DNA of 44,515 bases from Promethearchaeota archaeon (GCA_016839915.1 JAEOTH010000046.1:1-44515), one strand, 5' to 3'; shown: positions 19,796-29,154, counted from the stretch's first letter. Program-made: numbers and translations. Notes: a model not told the origin generated them from the sequence alone.

Positions 19796-20107
19796 ATGAA
19801 ATTTATATCATATTTTGAGCTTAATCCCGACTTTGAACCTTCTGAATTAGCTGTTTTAGCGCAAGATTTCCTTAAAAAAAAATTATATCCAGCTCCTGGA
19901 GTAGAAAGTATCGCTTGGTATATAGCTCCAGGGTATTGGGGAATTTCAATATCAGAAGCAGAAAAAGTCGAAGATATTATGAATAATGTAAATGCATGGA
20001 GAATAGCTAAACCTGGGATCTTTAAATCATATAAGATTGAACCCGCTATGCAGGCTGTGGAATTACTTCCTCTTGTAGTACAACTAGCCAAAAAAGTAAG
20101 AGATTAA
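19796..20107 (+). CDS. Small DUF3303-like protein
   Basis: MKFISYFELN...WYIAPGYWGISISEAEKVEDIMNNVNAWRIAKPGIFKSYKIEPAMQAVELLPLV; internal ATG at 19796 matches the family-like start. Confidence 0.55.
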   Translation: MKFISYFELNPDFEPSELAVLAQDFLKKKLYPAPGVESIAWYIAPGYWGISISEAEKVEDIMNNVNAWRIAKPGIFKSYKIEPAMQAVELLPLVVQLAKKVRD

Positions 20108-20179
20108 ACCCTAATAAATAAATAATACTTTATTTTTTCTTTTTTCAATAATTATTTTTTAACTTCTTGTTTTAATATG

Positions 20180-20692
20180 TTATTCATGAATAGGGTTAGA
20201 ATTTAAATATGGAAGAGTTTTAATTTCCATTGAAGTCCCGGTAGCCCTTATTAATTTTTGGAAATCAGGCCCTGGGATTTGTAAAGTTTCAGTATTGTCG
20301 TTTGGATGGCAACATATTTCATCTGCTTTCCATACATTTTCATCTATAATAAATATCACTTTATGATATATATCATTTACTAATCCAATCGGAGAAACAG
20401 CACCTGCTGTAATACCTAATATCTCAGAAAGTTCTTCAGGTCCTGCAAAACGCACTTTTGGAGCACCTATCATTTTACGAAATCGATTTAAATCCAAGCG
20501 TTTTTCTTGAGGAATAGTCACTAGATATAGTTGCCCAGATTTTTTATTTTTAAGAAATAAATTCTTACAATGAGTCCCCTGGATATGTCCACAATGTACT
20601 TTTGCTTCCGGTACGGTAAACACTGCAGGGTGTGTATATAAGACATATTGGATATTATTTTCAGCTAACCATTGTTTTAAAGATTCATCCAT
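20180..20692 (-). CDS. YbaK/ProX-type aminoacyl-tRNA deacylase (prolyl-tRNA editing domain)
   Basis: NIQYVLYTHPAVFTVPEAKVHCGHIQGTHCKNLFLKNKKSGQLYLVTIPQEKRLDLNRFRKMIGAPKVRFA. Start MDESLKQWL preferred over the longer ORF start at 20827. Confidence 0.85.
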   Translation of the reverse strand: MDESLKQWLAENNIQYVLYTHPAVFTVPEAKVHCGHIQGTHCKNLFLKNKKSGQLYLVTIPQEKRLDLNRFRKMIGAPKVRFAGPEELSEILGITAGAVSPIGLVNDIYHKVIFIIDENVWKADEICCHPNDNTETLQIPGPDFQKLIRATGTSMEIKTLPYLNSNPIHE

Positions 20693-20867
20693 TTTAATCT
20701 CAATTAAATAAAAAGCTCTTTGAATTATAAATTTTAAAAATAAATCAGAAAAAAATAATTGTTTGTTTTTTTTCAATTCATTATTTACCGACGAAATTGC
20801 AAACATAAATAAGTACAATATTTCCATGTGGTTTCATAAGAATATATTTTTATTTTGGGGTTATTAT

Positions 20868-21158
20868 ATGAACTTTGAGGAGTTATATTTAGTCTTAAAT
20901 AAAAGAGGTTTTTTTAATACTTTTCAAGTCCTTTCACAATTTAGAGAGTACAAAGCTGAAAAAGGAGAATTTTATAGAATACTCACAGAGTTTAGCAATT
21001 ATAATTCCTTTTTTCGATTAAAAGATAAACTAGTGGAAATAAAATTAATAAATCTTGAAAGAAATAATGGAGAAGAGTATATTGAACTTACAGAAAAAGG
21101 AGTTTCGGTATATAACAATTTAATCCGCCTTAATGAATTAATAAACGAAGAAAATTAA
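20868..21158 (+). CDS. Winged-helix-like hypothetical protein
   Basis: MNFEELYLVLNKRGFFNTFQVLSQFREYKAEKGEFYRILTEF...KLVEIKLINLERNNGEEYIELTEKGVSVYNNL. Confidence 0.5.
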   Translation: MNFEELYLVLNKRGFFNTFQVLSQFREYKAEKGEFYRILTEFSNYNSFFRLKDKLVEIKLINLERNNGEEYIELTEKGVSVYNNLIRLNELINEEN

Positions 21159-21246
21159 CATGTGATAATTACAGGCAAGATAACCAGTCAATAATACAGA
21201 AATACTGATCATTGTACAAGCTGTTTTTTTTCAAACTTTTTTTCAA

Positions 21247-21292
21247 CTTCGAACTTCGTGAAAAGTTTCGTAATAAAAACTATAAAACGAAT
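21247..21292 (+). repeat. Dispersed CGAACTTC-type intergenic repeat, copy B
   Basis: cttcgaacttcgtgaaaagtttcgtaataaaaactataaaacgaatc. Confidence 0.5.
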
Positions 21293-21521
21293 CAAATCTA
21301 TATTAAAATTAATAAAAAAAACCCTAAATTAAAAGGTTAAAAAAAAATGAAAAGAAAAGAAAATGCTCAAATAATTGTAAGGAATGTTGGATTCGCTTTT
21401 CACAGCGTAACTAAATAATTTTTTTGTTTTTTATTTCTTTTTTATTTTAATTTTTAAAATGGTTGGAAAATCATTTATTTAATCAACCCAAATTTTCTTA
21501 AAATCCAATCATCAATGGTAA

Positions 21522-21812
21522 TTTATTAGTGATCCCTCTGGTAATCCTGAAAAGTGGAAAAAATCATATGAATATATGTTAACATTAGACATTGATGCTG
21601 TCGTTCCAGGACATGGTCCAGTGGTAGGAAAAAAATACATACAAAAACAGGTGAATTTCATTAAAAATCTAAAAAAAAATGTTCTAAAGGCAATTTCAGA
21701 AGGCAAAGGTCCAGAAGAGACAGAAGTACCCGAATATGAATATAAACCAGCAGAAGATTGGCAAATTCCACAAGCTTTAGAGTTTTTACATAAATATTAT
21801 TCAAATTACTGA
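21522..21812 (+). pseudogene. C-terminal remnant of a metallo-beta-lactamase-fold hydrolase
   Basis: FISDPSGNPEKWKKSYEYMLTLDIDAVVPGHGPVVGKKYIQKQVNFI; typical C-terminal PGHGPV region with no in-frame N-terminal catalytic part (stop at 21519-21521). Confidence 0.65.
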
Positions 21813-21864
21813 GAATAAAGCATGAAAAATATTATCTTCTTTTCTCTTATATGTACAAATTAAA

Positions 21865-22650
21865 CTACTCTATTGGAAATATGTCTAATAATCCTCTAGT
21901 TTCACTGGCTTTTTTTTTAATTTCACTCTTTACATATTCAATATTTTCTTTAATATTTTCACTTCTAGGTTCATTTCTATTCTCAAGATAATCTAAAATC
22001 TGGATTTGGTCTTTGAATAGCTGTATTACTTCGGGATATTGAGTTTTATTATGGTATGCTCCTTGGAACTTAGAAATCTTAAATGATATACCTTGTAGTG
22101 CCGCAATTAAGGCCCAAATTACCATAAAAGCTCCAACTATCCATTCTAATATTATATATCTTACGATGAGATAAATTGCCACCAAAACTCCAATAAAAAT
22201 GCCAAAACACACTAAGTATTTTTTAAATATTGGACCTTTATACCTTAATGACTTAGAACTTTGGCGCATCATTATACTGTAAAATACAATATGAATTGAA
22301 GATCCTAAAAAACCAACAATAGTTACAAATGCATGAAATGCTTGAAAGGCTTCTATATTTTCTCGGTCTGGTGGTATCCCAATTAGAGCAAGACAAGCAT
22401 TAATAAAAATTGCTAACCCCGTAGTAACTCCTCTAACACTTTCTTTTATATTCAATAATTGTCTTTCCAAATAGATATAAAAAGGGATCAACAATGAACC
22501 CCCCGCTATAAGCCCAATACCAAATAACGAATTTGCAGTGCTCCATCCTAAAGAACTTATTGTATTGCTTAAAGGGGTAAATCCTGGTGTAAGAAGTGCT
22601 GTTAATGGAAGAAAAATTAAAATAAATAATGTGCCAAATAAACCAAGCAC
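21865..22650 (-). CDS. DUF998-like multi-TM membrane protein (paralog 1)
   Basis: TPGFTPLSNTISSLGWSTANSLFGIGLIAGGSLLIPFYIYLERQLL; strong similarity to 22855-23655. Confidence 0.7.
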   Translation of the reverse strand: MLGLFGTLFILIFLPLTALLTPGFTPLSNTISSLGWSTANSLFGIGLIAGGSLLIPFYIYLERQLLNIKESVRGVTTGLAIFINACLALIGIPPDRENIEAFQAFHAFVTIVGFLGSSIHIVFYSIMMRQSSKSLRYKGPIFKKYLVCFGIFIGVLVAIYLIVRYIILEWIVGAFMVIWALIAALQGISFKISKFQGAYHNKTQYPEVIQLFKDQIQILDYLENRNEPRSENIKENIEYVKSEIKKKASETRGLLDIFPIE

Positions 22651-22854
22651 TAATCCAATTCTAATATCTTTTATAATTATTGAAATAATTTATCACACTG
22701 GTACGTTATATATTAAAATGCTTTTAATATTAATAAATCTTTAAAAAGTGATTAAAGTGAATAACAAAATTTTTCTCTATAGAACAAATTATGGATCCTT
22801 TTAGCTTAATTATGATAAATACAGCAATAATCAAATTCAGAATAAATTTTCTTC

Positions 22855-23655
22855 CTAAGCATTATTTGTTTTGTCATTTTGTTTCTTTTCCATTTCGCCC
22901 TTAATAAAATCAATATTTTCTATAAGAGTCTCCTTTATAGGCTCATCGCCCAAATCAAGGTTATCTAATAACTGGATGGCGCTTTCAAATAGTTTTAATG
23001 CTTCAGGATATTGAGATCGTTTATAATATATTCCAGGTATCTTAGAAAACTTAAACGAAATACATTGTAATGCAGTAATAATAACCCAAGATATTATGAG
23101 CATTGCTAAAATCCATTCGATTAATGGATTAAATGTGAATAAGAATAGTACCAACACAAATCCAATTAAAAAGCCATAAAATGCTAAATATTTCTTAAAT
23201 GCTGGACCCCTATAAATTACTGACTTAGGTCCTTTATACATTAAGATGCTATATAAAACAATATAAATTGAAGATCCAACAAAACTGACTCCTGCCACAA
23301 ATGCATGAAAAGCTAAAAACGCATCCATATAAGTGTGATCTGGAATAATTCCAACAAGAGCAATACACACATTAGTAAAAATCGCAACTCCTGTCGCAAG
23401 TCTTCGAATGTTTTCTGCAATATTTACTAGTTCTCTTTCAAGATAGATATAAAACGGGATTAATAATGAGCCACATACCACAAAACCAATGCTAAATAAT
23501 GATTTTGCATTCCCTTCTCCTAACATACTTACAGTATCTTTTACTGGACTATATCCTGGTGTAAATACAATAGTTATTGGTAGAATTATCAAAATAAATA
23601 AAGCACCAAAAAATCCAAATAAAACCTCCAATCTACTTGCTTTTATTGCAACCAT
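22855..23655 (-). CDS. DUF998-like multi-TM membrane protein (paralog 2)
   Basis: TPGYSPVKDTVSMLGEGNAKSLFSIGFVVCGSLLIPFYIYLERELV. Confidence 0.7.
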   Translation of the reverse strand: MVAIKASRLEVLFGFFGALFILIILPITIVFTPGYSPVKDTVSMLGEGNAKSLFSIGFVVCGSLLIPFYIYLERELVNIAENIRRLATGVAIFTNVCIALVGIIPDHTYMDAFLAFHAFVAGVSFVGSSIYIVLYSILMYKGPKSVIYRGPAFKKYLAFYGFLIGFVLVLFLFTFNPLIEWILAMLIISWVIITALQCISFKFSKIPGIYYKRSQYPEALKLFESAIQLLDNLDLGDEPIKETLIENIDFIKGEMEKKQNDKTNNA

Positions 23656-23698
23656 AATAATTCCTCATAATGGAAAGTTATTTATTAAAATCCATTAA

Positions 23699-23734
23699 AT
23701 ATTAATTAGTTCAATTGTATATTAATTAGTTCAA
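23699..23734. repeat. Two exact 16-bp direct repeats (atattaattagttcaa), 20-bp period
   Basis: atattaattagttcaa at 23699-23714 and 23719-23734, upstream of the 23655 start on the minus strand. Confidence 0.6.
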
Positions 23735-23854
23735 AAAGTGATTTAGGCTTTTGACACACATGGTAAGTCAAGGAAATTCTAGATACTATAATTTTTCTCT
23801 TTTTTTCATAACTAATCTAAAAGAATTAATTTCTTCAGAAATTAATTATTTATT

Positions 23855-24340
23855 ATGAAAATTTTAATTGCATATTTTACAATGGGAGGAAGAACAAAAA
23901 AAACAGCAGAAGCTATCGCGAGTGTTCTAGTAACTCATGAAGTGAGTTTTTTTCCAATCGAAATAATCGGGAAATTTATTGAAAAGATAAAAATGTTAGA
24001 AAAGTTCCAAAATAAAGATTTTTCAACGATAGAAACGGAATTGAATACTCTTAATGCGGTGAGTTATGATTTAATTATGGTTGGTATGCCCACATATGGA
24101 AATTTTCCACCAAAAGCTTTTGAAGAAATCTTAGAGAGAATAGGAAATCTTAGTGGAAAAAAAGCAATCGTATTCAATACAGCTCGTTTCAGTGGTGGAA
24201 AAGCATTAGAATATATGAAAACAAAAGTTGAAGAAGTTGGAGCCGAAGTAATTGTTCAAAAAAAATTTAGAAAAGTATTGTGGATCGGAACAAAAAATGC
24301 CATTAAATTTGGCAAACAAATCAATGAAAGATTAGAGTAA
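23855..24340 (+). CDS. Flavodoxin family protein
   Basis: MKILIAYFTMGGRTKKTAEAIASVL; YDLIMVGMPTYGNFPPKAFEEIL; KKAIVFNTARFSGGKALEYM. Confidence 0.85.
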   Translation: MKILIAYFTMGGRTKKTAEAIASVLVTHEVSFFPIEIIGKFIEKIKMLEKFQNKDFSTIETELNTLNAVSYDLIMVGMPTYGNFPPKAFEEILERIGNLSGKKAIVFNTARFSGGKALEYMKTKVEEVGAEVIVQKKFRKVLWIGTKNAIKFGKQINERLE

Positions 24341-24387
24341 TACTTTCAAAGCGAACTAGGTTACACATCTATATAAAAAGTGATTAA

Positions 24388-24939
24388 ATGAGTAAATTTA
24401 AATTTAAAATTACAATCATTGGAGATGGTTACGTAGGAAAAACTTCTTTAATAAGAAAATTTACTCAAGGAAATTTTCAAGAAGATTATATTCAGACAAT
24501 AGGGGCACAATTTTCTGAATACACTGAAGAAATAGAAGGTGATCGGTGCGAATTAATTTTCTGGGACATAGCAGGTCAAGATGAATTTCATTTCCTACGA
24601 CCTGCTTTTTATAGGTCAAGTTTGGCATCAATAATTGTGTTTTCTCTTGAGGAAAATGATTTGGGTAAAGAAAGCTTTAAAAATATTGTTGAATGGCATA
24701 AAGAAATTAAGAAATTTTGTGGAAAAATACCAGTTATACTTTTCGGCAATAAAGTTGATTTAATTGATGAGGACAAATTAAATGATGAAAAGATCTTAAA
24801 AATCGTAAAAAAAAGCAATTTTATTGGATATTATCATACCTCGGCGAAAACTGGACAAAATGTTGAAGATGCGTTTAGAGGAATAATTGAAGAACTCCAT
24901 ACAAAATATAAATTGATGAGCTCCATTCAAGAGCCTTAA
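24388..24939 (+). CDS. Ras/Rab-like small GTPase
   Basis: GDGYVGKTSLIRKF (G1), WDIAGQDEF (G3), GNKVDL (G4), TSAKTG (G5). Confidence 0.93.
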   Translation: MSKFKFKITIIGDGYVGKTSLIRKFTQGNFQEDYIQTIGAQFSEYTEEIEGDRCELIFWDIAGQDEFHFLRPAFYRSSLASIIVFSLEENDLGKESFKNIVEWHKEIKKFCGKIPVILFGNKVDLIDEDKLNDEKILKIVKKSNFIGYYHTSAKTGQNVEDAFRGIIEELHTKYKLMSSIQEP

Positions 24940-24957
24940 ATTATTGTGTAAAAAGAC

Positions 24958-24967
24958 TTTTTTTTTT
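24958..24967 (+). terminator. Poly-T (T10) terminator
   Basis: T10 run 19 nt after the GTPase stop. Confidence 0.45.
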
Positions 24968-25105
24968 GAAAGGCTTATATTAATTTTTATTTTTGATAGA
25001 TTTTACATAGCATTAATACTCACATTTTGAATTTTAAATAACTTTTATTTTAATCAATATATTAGTTGATTAGACTTTTTAGCTTAGAGTGTGGGTTTTT
25101 TTAGG

Positions 25106-25246
25106 ATGAAAAAGTTAGCAGAAAAACTGAAGAAATTAGATATCGAGTTGCCTAAATGGACACGGAAAGTATTATATGACCATTTAATGGATATTTGCCA
25201 AGATTTAAAGGAGCATAAGAACCTTAAAAATGGAATTATTGCTTAA
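25106..25246 (+). CDS. Small ORF, 46 aa, hypothetical
   Basis: MKKLAEKLKKLDIELPKWTRKVLYDHLMDICQDLKEHKNLKNGIIA; ATG to TAA; below the ORF-track cutoff. Confidence 0.4.
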   Translation: MKKLAEKLKKLDIELPKWTRKVLYDHLMDICQDLKEHKNLKNGIIA

Positions 25247-25324
25247 AATTAAGAAATACCTTAAAATTTAAGGGTCAATTTGTTTTCAATAAGATTTATA
25301 TTTTCATCTATTCTATTTTTCTTC

Positions 25325-25618
25325 ATGCCAATATATATTTTAGCAACTAAGCTACAAAATCCTGATCTAGTGCAGAAAAGAAAAGAACAAGGAGCAAAGT
25401 GGCTAAATTTAGTTAGAGAAAAAGTCCCAAATATTAAATGGATCGCACATTATGCCATACTGGGGCCTTACGACTTTCTTGACATTTTTGAAGTTAAGAA
25501 TGAACAAGATGCTGCTAAAGTCTCGTTGCTTTCTCGCTCTGCTGGAGCTGCATTCGCCGAAAGCTGGATTGCCATTCCTTATACCGATTTTCTTAATTTG
25601 GTTGAAGATTTAAAATAA
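25325..25618 (+). CDS. GYD domain-containing protein
   Basis: MPIYILATKLQNPDLVQKRKEQGAKWLN...IAHYAILGPYDFLDIFEVKNEQDAAKVSLLSRSAGAAFAESWIAIPYTDFLNLV; ATG at 25325 preferred over TTG at 25280. Confidence 0.85.
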   Translation: MPIYILATKLQNPDLVQKRKEQGAKWLNLVREKVPNIKWIAHYAILGPYDFLDIFEVKNEQDAAKVSLLSRSAGAAFAESWIAIPYTDFLNLVEDLK

Positions 25619-25794
25619 AATATCCTCTAAATGAGTTTTAAAACTCTTTAGATGATTTGGTTAGTTGTGATGATGTTTGGTAGTGATATAAATCTTTACT
25701 TAAATTATAAATTCAAAAAAGCATATTCTTTTTTTTTACAAGTTTAAAAAGTTCTTTTTTGAAATAAAGTATAGAAACCATTTATTTTTTAAAG

Positions 25795-26001
25795 ATGTTA
25801 GAAATAATGCTTAAATTAAGAAAGAGAAAATTTCTAAATTTTAGAACTTCTTTTGCTAAGAGATATCGACACTGTAATCGCTGTGAGAAACAATTGAATA
25901 TATACAATAATGAAGAAATTGTCTGTCTTTTATGTGGAGAAACATTTTGTAATTGCTGTATAAATAATCACCAGAAATATTGTTATAATGTAAATTTTTG
26001 A
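25795..26001 (+). CDS. Small Cys/His-rich zinc-finger protein
   Basis: CNRC-x13-CLLC-x4-CNCC-INNHQKYC arrangement of potential Zn ligands. Confidence 0.6.
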   Translation: MLEIMLKLRKRKFLNFRTSFAKRYRHCNRCEKQLNIYNNEEIVCLLCGETFCNCCINNHQKYCYNVNF

Positions 26002-26083
26002 ATATTTTACTATGAAATCATAATTTCAACTATTCATTGTTGCTTTTATTAAAATTTAGGTGAAGTTTGGACTTAGAGTACCA

Positions 26084-27259
26084 TCAATTCACAACTTTTA
26101 TTTTTGAAATAAAATCTTGCGAAGGTAATGATTTTGATAAGAACATATCTACAACATGGTTTTTAAACTCGGGGTCTTTCTCTGCTAAAGATAATAATTT
26201 ATTAAGGTTTTCTCCATTATTCTCATAAAAAAATCTAATCATTGAGCGCTTCATTTTAAAATTTCTACCCATTTTCTTGATTTCTGGATGGACTTTATAT
26301 CTTTTTAAATAAACTCGAGAGAAATCTTCTTCTTGTAAAGAATTTATTGCTACTTCTGCAGATACTTTACCAGAGATTATGGAAGTATGAATTCCTTCAC
26401 CACTTATTGGAGAGACAAACCCTCCAGTATCCCCTATTAGCATTAAATTATCATCATATAGACTCTTCTCTAATACTCCTTGAGCAGGAAAAGGAAAGGC
26501 TCCACTCCAAATGATTTTACAGTTCGAATCAGGAATGTATTCTTTTATTTGTGGATCATTAAGAAATTGGTTATAAATTGTGATTAAATTATAGTTAAAA
26601 TTATCTTCACCGAATGTAGTTATTCCAATATTAAATTTCTTATTCCCTAATGGAAAAATCCATCCATATCCCTTATAAGGTCTGAAGTAGGTATATATAA
26701 ATTCCTCATCCAATTGGTTATCACCCTTCATTATTGCACATTTAGCAATTCCGAGTTCCTCAGTCTTCCATTTTGATCTTAGTCCTGTCTTTAACGCTAA
26801 TTTAGAACTCATACCATCAGCAACAATAAGAAGTTTTCCATAATATTCTTTAATCCCTGAAGGTGTTTTTGTTTTTATACCAATTTTTTTTTTATTTTTT
26901 ACTATAAAATCAGTAGATAATGTTCTATTAAAAAGATCAGCTCCTTCATCAATAGCTACATTTCTCATTAGATTATCAAATTCTAATCTATCCATTACAG
27001 TGCCATATTTTTGACCTGTTAACTCGTATTCTAACTTATGATAGTCTGCTGAATGCATAACAATTCCTTTAATTTTTGGAATATTAAGTTTTCTCAGTTT
27101 TGGAACTAAGGAAAATGCTCTATGATGGATGCCACCTCCACATGGTTTTCGCCAATTTATATCTTTTTCTAATAGAGCGATTTTATACCCTGCTTTCGCT
27201 AAAACTTCTGCGCACTTTGATCCAGAGGGTCCTGCCCCCGATATTACAACATCATACAT
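26084..27259 (-). CDS. Geranylgeranyl reductase family FAD-dependent oxidoreductase
   Basis: YDVVISGAGPSGSKCAEVLAKAGYKIALLEK; KPCGGGIH; LMLIGDTGGFVSPISGEGIHTSIISG. Confidence 0.9.
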   Translation of the reverse strand: MYDVVISGAGPSGSKCAEVLAKAGYKIALLEKDINWRKPCGGGIHHRAFSLVPKLRKLNIPKIKGIVMHSADYHKLEYELTGQKYGTVMDRLEFDNLMRNVAIDEGADLFNRTLSTDFIVKNKKKIGIKTKTPSGIKEYYGKLLIVADGMSSKLALKTGLRSKWKTEELGIAKCAIMKGDNQLDEEFIYTYFRPYKGYGWIFPLGNKKFNIGITTFGEDNFNYNLITIYNQFLNDPQIKEYIPDSNCKIIWSGAFPFPAQGVLEKSLYDDNLMLIGDTGGFVSPISGEGIHTSIISGKVSAEVAINSLQEEDFSRVYLKRYKVHPEIKKMGRNFKMKRSMIRFFYENNGENLNKLLSLAEKDPEFKNHVVDMFLSKSLPSQDFISKIKVVN

Positions 27260-27346
27260 AATTACTTCTAAAAATACTCAAATAAGTTTAAAAAGTTTAC
27301 TTAATTGATTGCTCTAAAAATTTTATCACACAAAAAAAGTACCTAC

Positions 27347-27481
27347 TTATAATTCAGGATTTCGATATTCGCTAAGATCTTCTCTATCTTCCGTTTCATC
27401 ATTTTTTGATAATAAATGAATATGTCCGTGGTAGATTATAATTCTATGGTTATCTTTATGTGCTTTTTCTGTTTCCGGCAT
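27347..27481 (-). CDS. Small ORF, 44 aa, hypothetical
   Basis: MPETEKAHKDNHRIIIYHGHIHLLSKNDETEDREDLSEYRNPEL, ATG to TAA; fills the gap between flanking minus-strand genes. Confidence 0.45.
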   Translation of the reverse strand: MPETEKAHKDNHRIIIYHGHIHLLSKNDETEDREDLSEYRNPEL

Positions 27482-27488
27482 GGTATAT

Positions 27489-28274
27489 TTAAGATACAAT
27501 TTTATTTTTTCTTAGGATCCAGTTATCAATTGCAAAGTTCTGCATTTTATCCTTAATATTGTCAAAACCAGAATGTATCGTGGATTTAGGAATCCAAACT
27601 TCTAATCCATTGTTAAATTGAATAAGTAAAGCTTTATCAGTTTCTCCTTTTATTGACCCATCTACATTTTTTATCTTACTAGGTTTATCATCATTATCTT
27701 CATCACTGGGAGAAGTTACATCAGTTGTAATAACTTCTTCTTGGACAATAAGGCTATTTGATTGATTAGGATTGCTTTTTTTGTAACTAGTAGGAGTAGT
27801 AGCAAATTCTATTTTTTCCTTTAGGATGTGCTTCAGAAGCATATTTAGTATTGTAAATTGAGCATATTCAAGTACTTTTGAATAAGAACCGATATGAACC
27901 CATAGTTTATCGTGTTTTCCATCTTCCCATTTAAATGAAATCTGAGTTTTACTATCCTTAAAAGTGTGATAACTGGACCAAGAGTTTACTTCATTTTCTA
28001 ACACTCGAATGATCCAAACCATTTCTTCTATCGAGAATTTAATTACTTTACCTTCTCCACTGCTTGGTTTTTCCCAAGACCCATTATTTTTGGATTTAAT
28101 TAGCCTAAAGAACATAAAAGGTTCTTCTTTTGAAGCACTTTGAATTATTAATCCTACTTTTTGACCAAAAAAACTATAACTATGATTATCAACCATATAA
28201 CTATTAATTATTGGATATTTAAAAAGAAAAACAGAGTCTAAATTTAGTATTTTTGTCGTAAATACAAATAACAA
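27489..28274 (-). CDS. Hypothetical two-domain protein, possibly nucleic-acid binding
   Basis: GSWEKPSSGEGKVIKFSIEEMVWIIRVLENEVNSWSSYHTFKDSKTQISFKWEDGKHDKLWVHIGSYSKVLEYAQFTILNMLLKHILKEKIEFAT plus a C-terminal basic domain; alternative start ATG (MVDNHSYSFFG) near 28196. Confidence 0.55.
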   Translation of the reverse strand: MLFVFTTKILNLDSVFLFKYPIINSYMVDNHSYSFFGQKVGLIIQSASKEEPFMFFRLIKSKNNGSWEKPSSGEGKVIKFSIEEMVWIIRVLENEVNSWSSYHTFKDSKTQISFKWEDGKHDKLWVHIGSYSKVLEYAQFTILNMLLKHILKEKIEFATTPTSYKKSNPNQSNSLIVQEEVITTDVTSPSDEDNDDKPSKIKNVDGSIKGETDKALLIQFNNGLEVWIPKSTIHSGFDNIKDKMQNFAIDNWILRKNKIVS

Positions 28275-28307
28275 AAATTTTTTTAGTTTTTAATATTCCT
28301 TACCACT

Positions 28308-29147
28308 ATGGGAGCGGAGAATAATAAAAAATCTGAGAGGGAAGTAGTAAAATCTACTCAATATCCCAACACTATAAATTCATTAAAACAAGATTTTGAA
28401 GCACTTGGTATTAAATCCGGATTAGTACTGATAATGCATAGTGCATTAAGCAAGATTGGATGGACTGTAGGAGGTCCCGTTGCTGTTATAAAAGCGTTAA
28501 TGCAAATTCTCACTTCAGAAGGAACCCTAATCATGCCTACATTTTCGGGAGATAATACGGAACCCTCTCACTGGGAAAATCCTCCTGTACCCGAAAATTG
28601 GTGGAGTAAAATTCGTAATGAAATGCCAGCTTATCATCCCGACATAACACCTACCAGAGGAATGGGTGCAATTGTAGACACATTTAGAAAATGGCCTAAT
28701 GTTCTTCGTAGTAACCATCCTATATCATCATTTGCTGCGTGGGGTAAACATGCTCAATATATTACAAAAAATCATGAATTATTAACAGATCTAGGTGAGA
28801 ACTCTCCATTAGCCCGAATTTATGAACTTGATGGGAAAATCTTATTAATTGGGGTGTCCCATGAAAATAATAGTTCTCTTCATCTTGCTGAATACCGAAG
28901 TGAATATCCTGGGAAACAATATAGACTAACGGGATCAGCAATGCTAATGAATAATGAAAGAAAATGGGTAGAATGGGAAGAACTAATTCTTAATAGTGAC
29001 GATTTTGAACAATTAGGTACAGATTTCGAATCAAAAATCAAATACATTCAAGGTAAAGTGGGATTGGCAGAAGCTAAACTATTTTCACAGCGTAAATTAA
29101 TAAATTTTGCTTTAAAGTGGTTTAAGAAAAATCGAAAAGCTATGTAA
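28308..29147 (+). CDS. AAC(3)-family N-acetyltransferase
   Basis: SGLVLIMHSALSKIGWTVGGPVAVIKALMQILTSEGTLIMPTFSGDNTEPSHWENPPVPENWWSKIRNEMPAYHPDITPTRGMGAIVDTFRKWPNVLRSNHPISSFAAWG. Confidence 0.9.
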   Translation: MGAENNKKSEREVVKSTQYPNTINSLKQDFEALGIKSGLVLIMHSALSKIGWTVGGPVAVIKALMQILTSEGTLIMPTFSGDNTEPSHWENPPVPENWWSKIRNEMPAYHPDITPTRGMGAIVDTFRKWPNVLRSNHPISSFAAWGKHAQYITKNHELLTDLGENSPLARIYELDGKILLIGVSHENNSSLHLAEYRSEYPGKQYRLTGSAMLMNNERKWVEWEELILNSDDFEQLGTDFESKIKYIQGKVGLAEAKLFSQRKLINFALKWFKKNRKAM

Positions 29148-29154
29148 TAATCAC

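Noticed and set aside
19756-20091. 111-aa minus-strand ORF
   Set aside because: Fully antisense to the DUF3303-like gene, which has the better start and family match.
21347-21418. 23-aa ORF MKRKENAQIIVRNVGFAFHSVTK
   Set aside because: Too short to support; no evident link to the MBL remnant.
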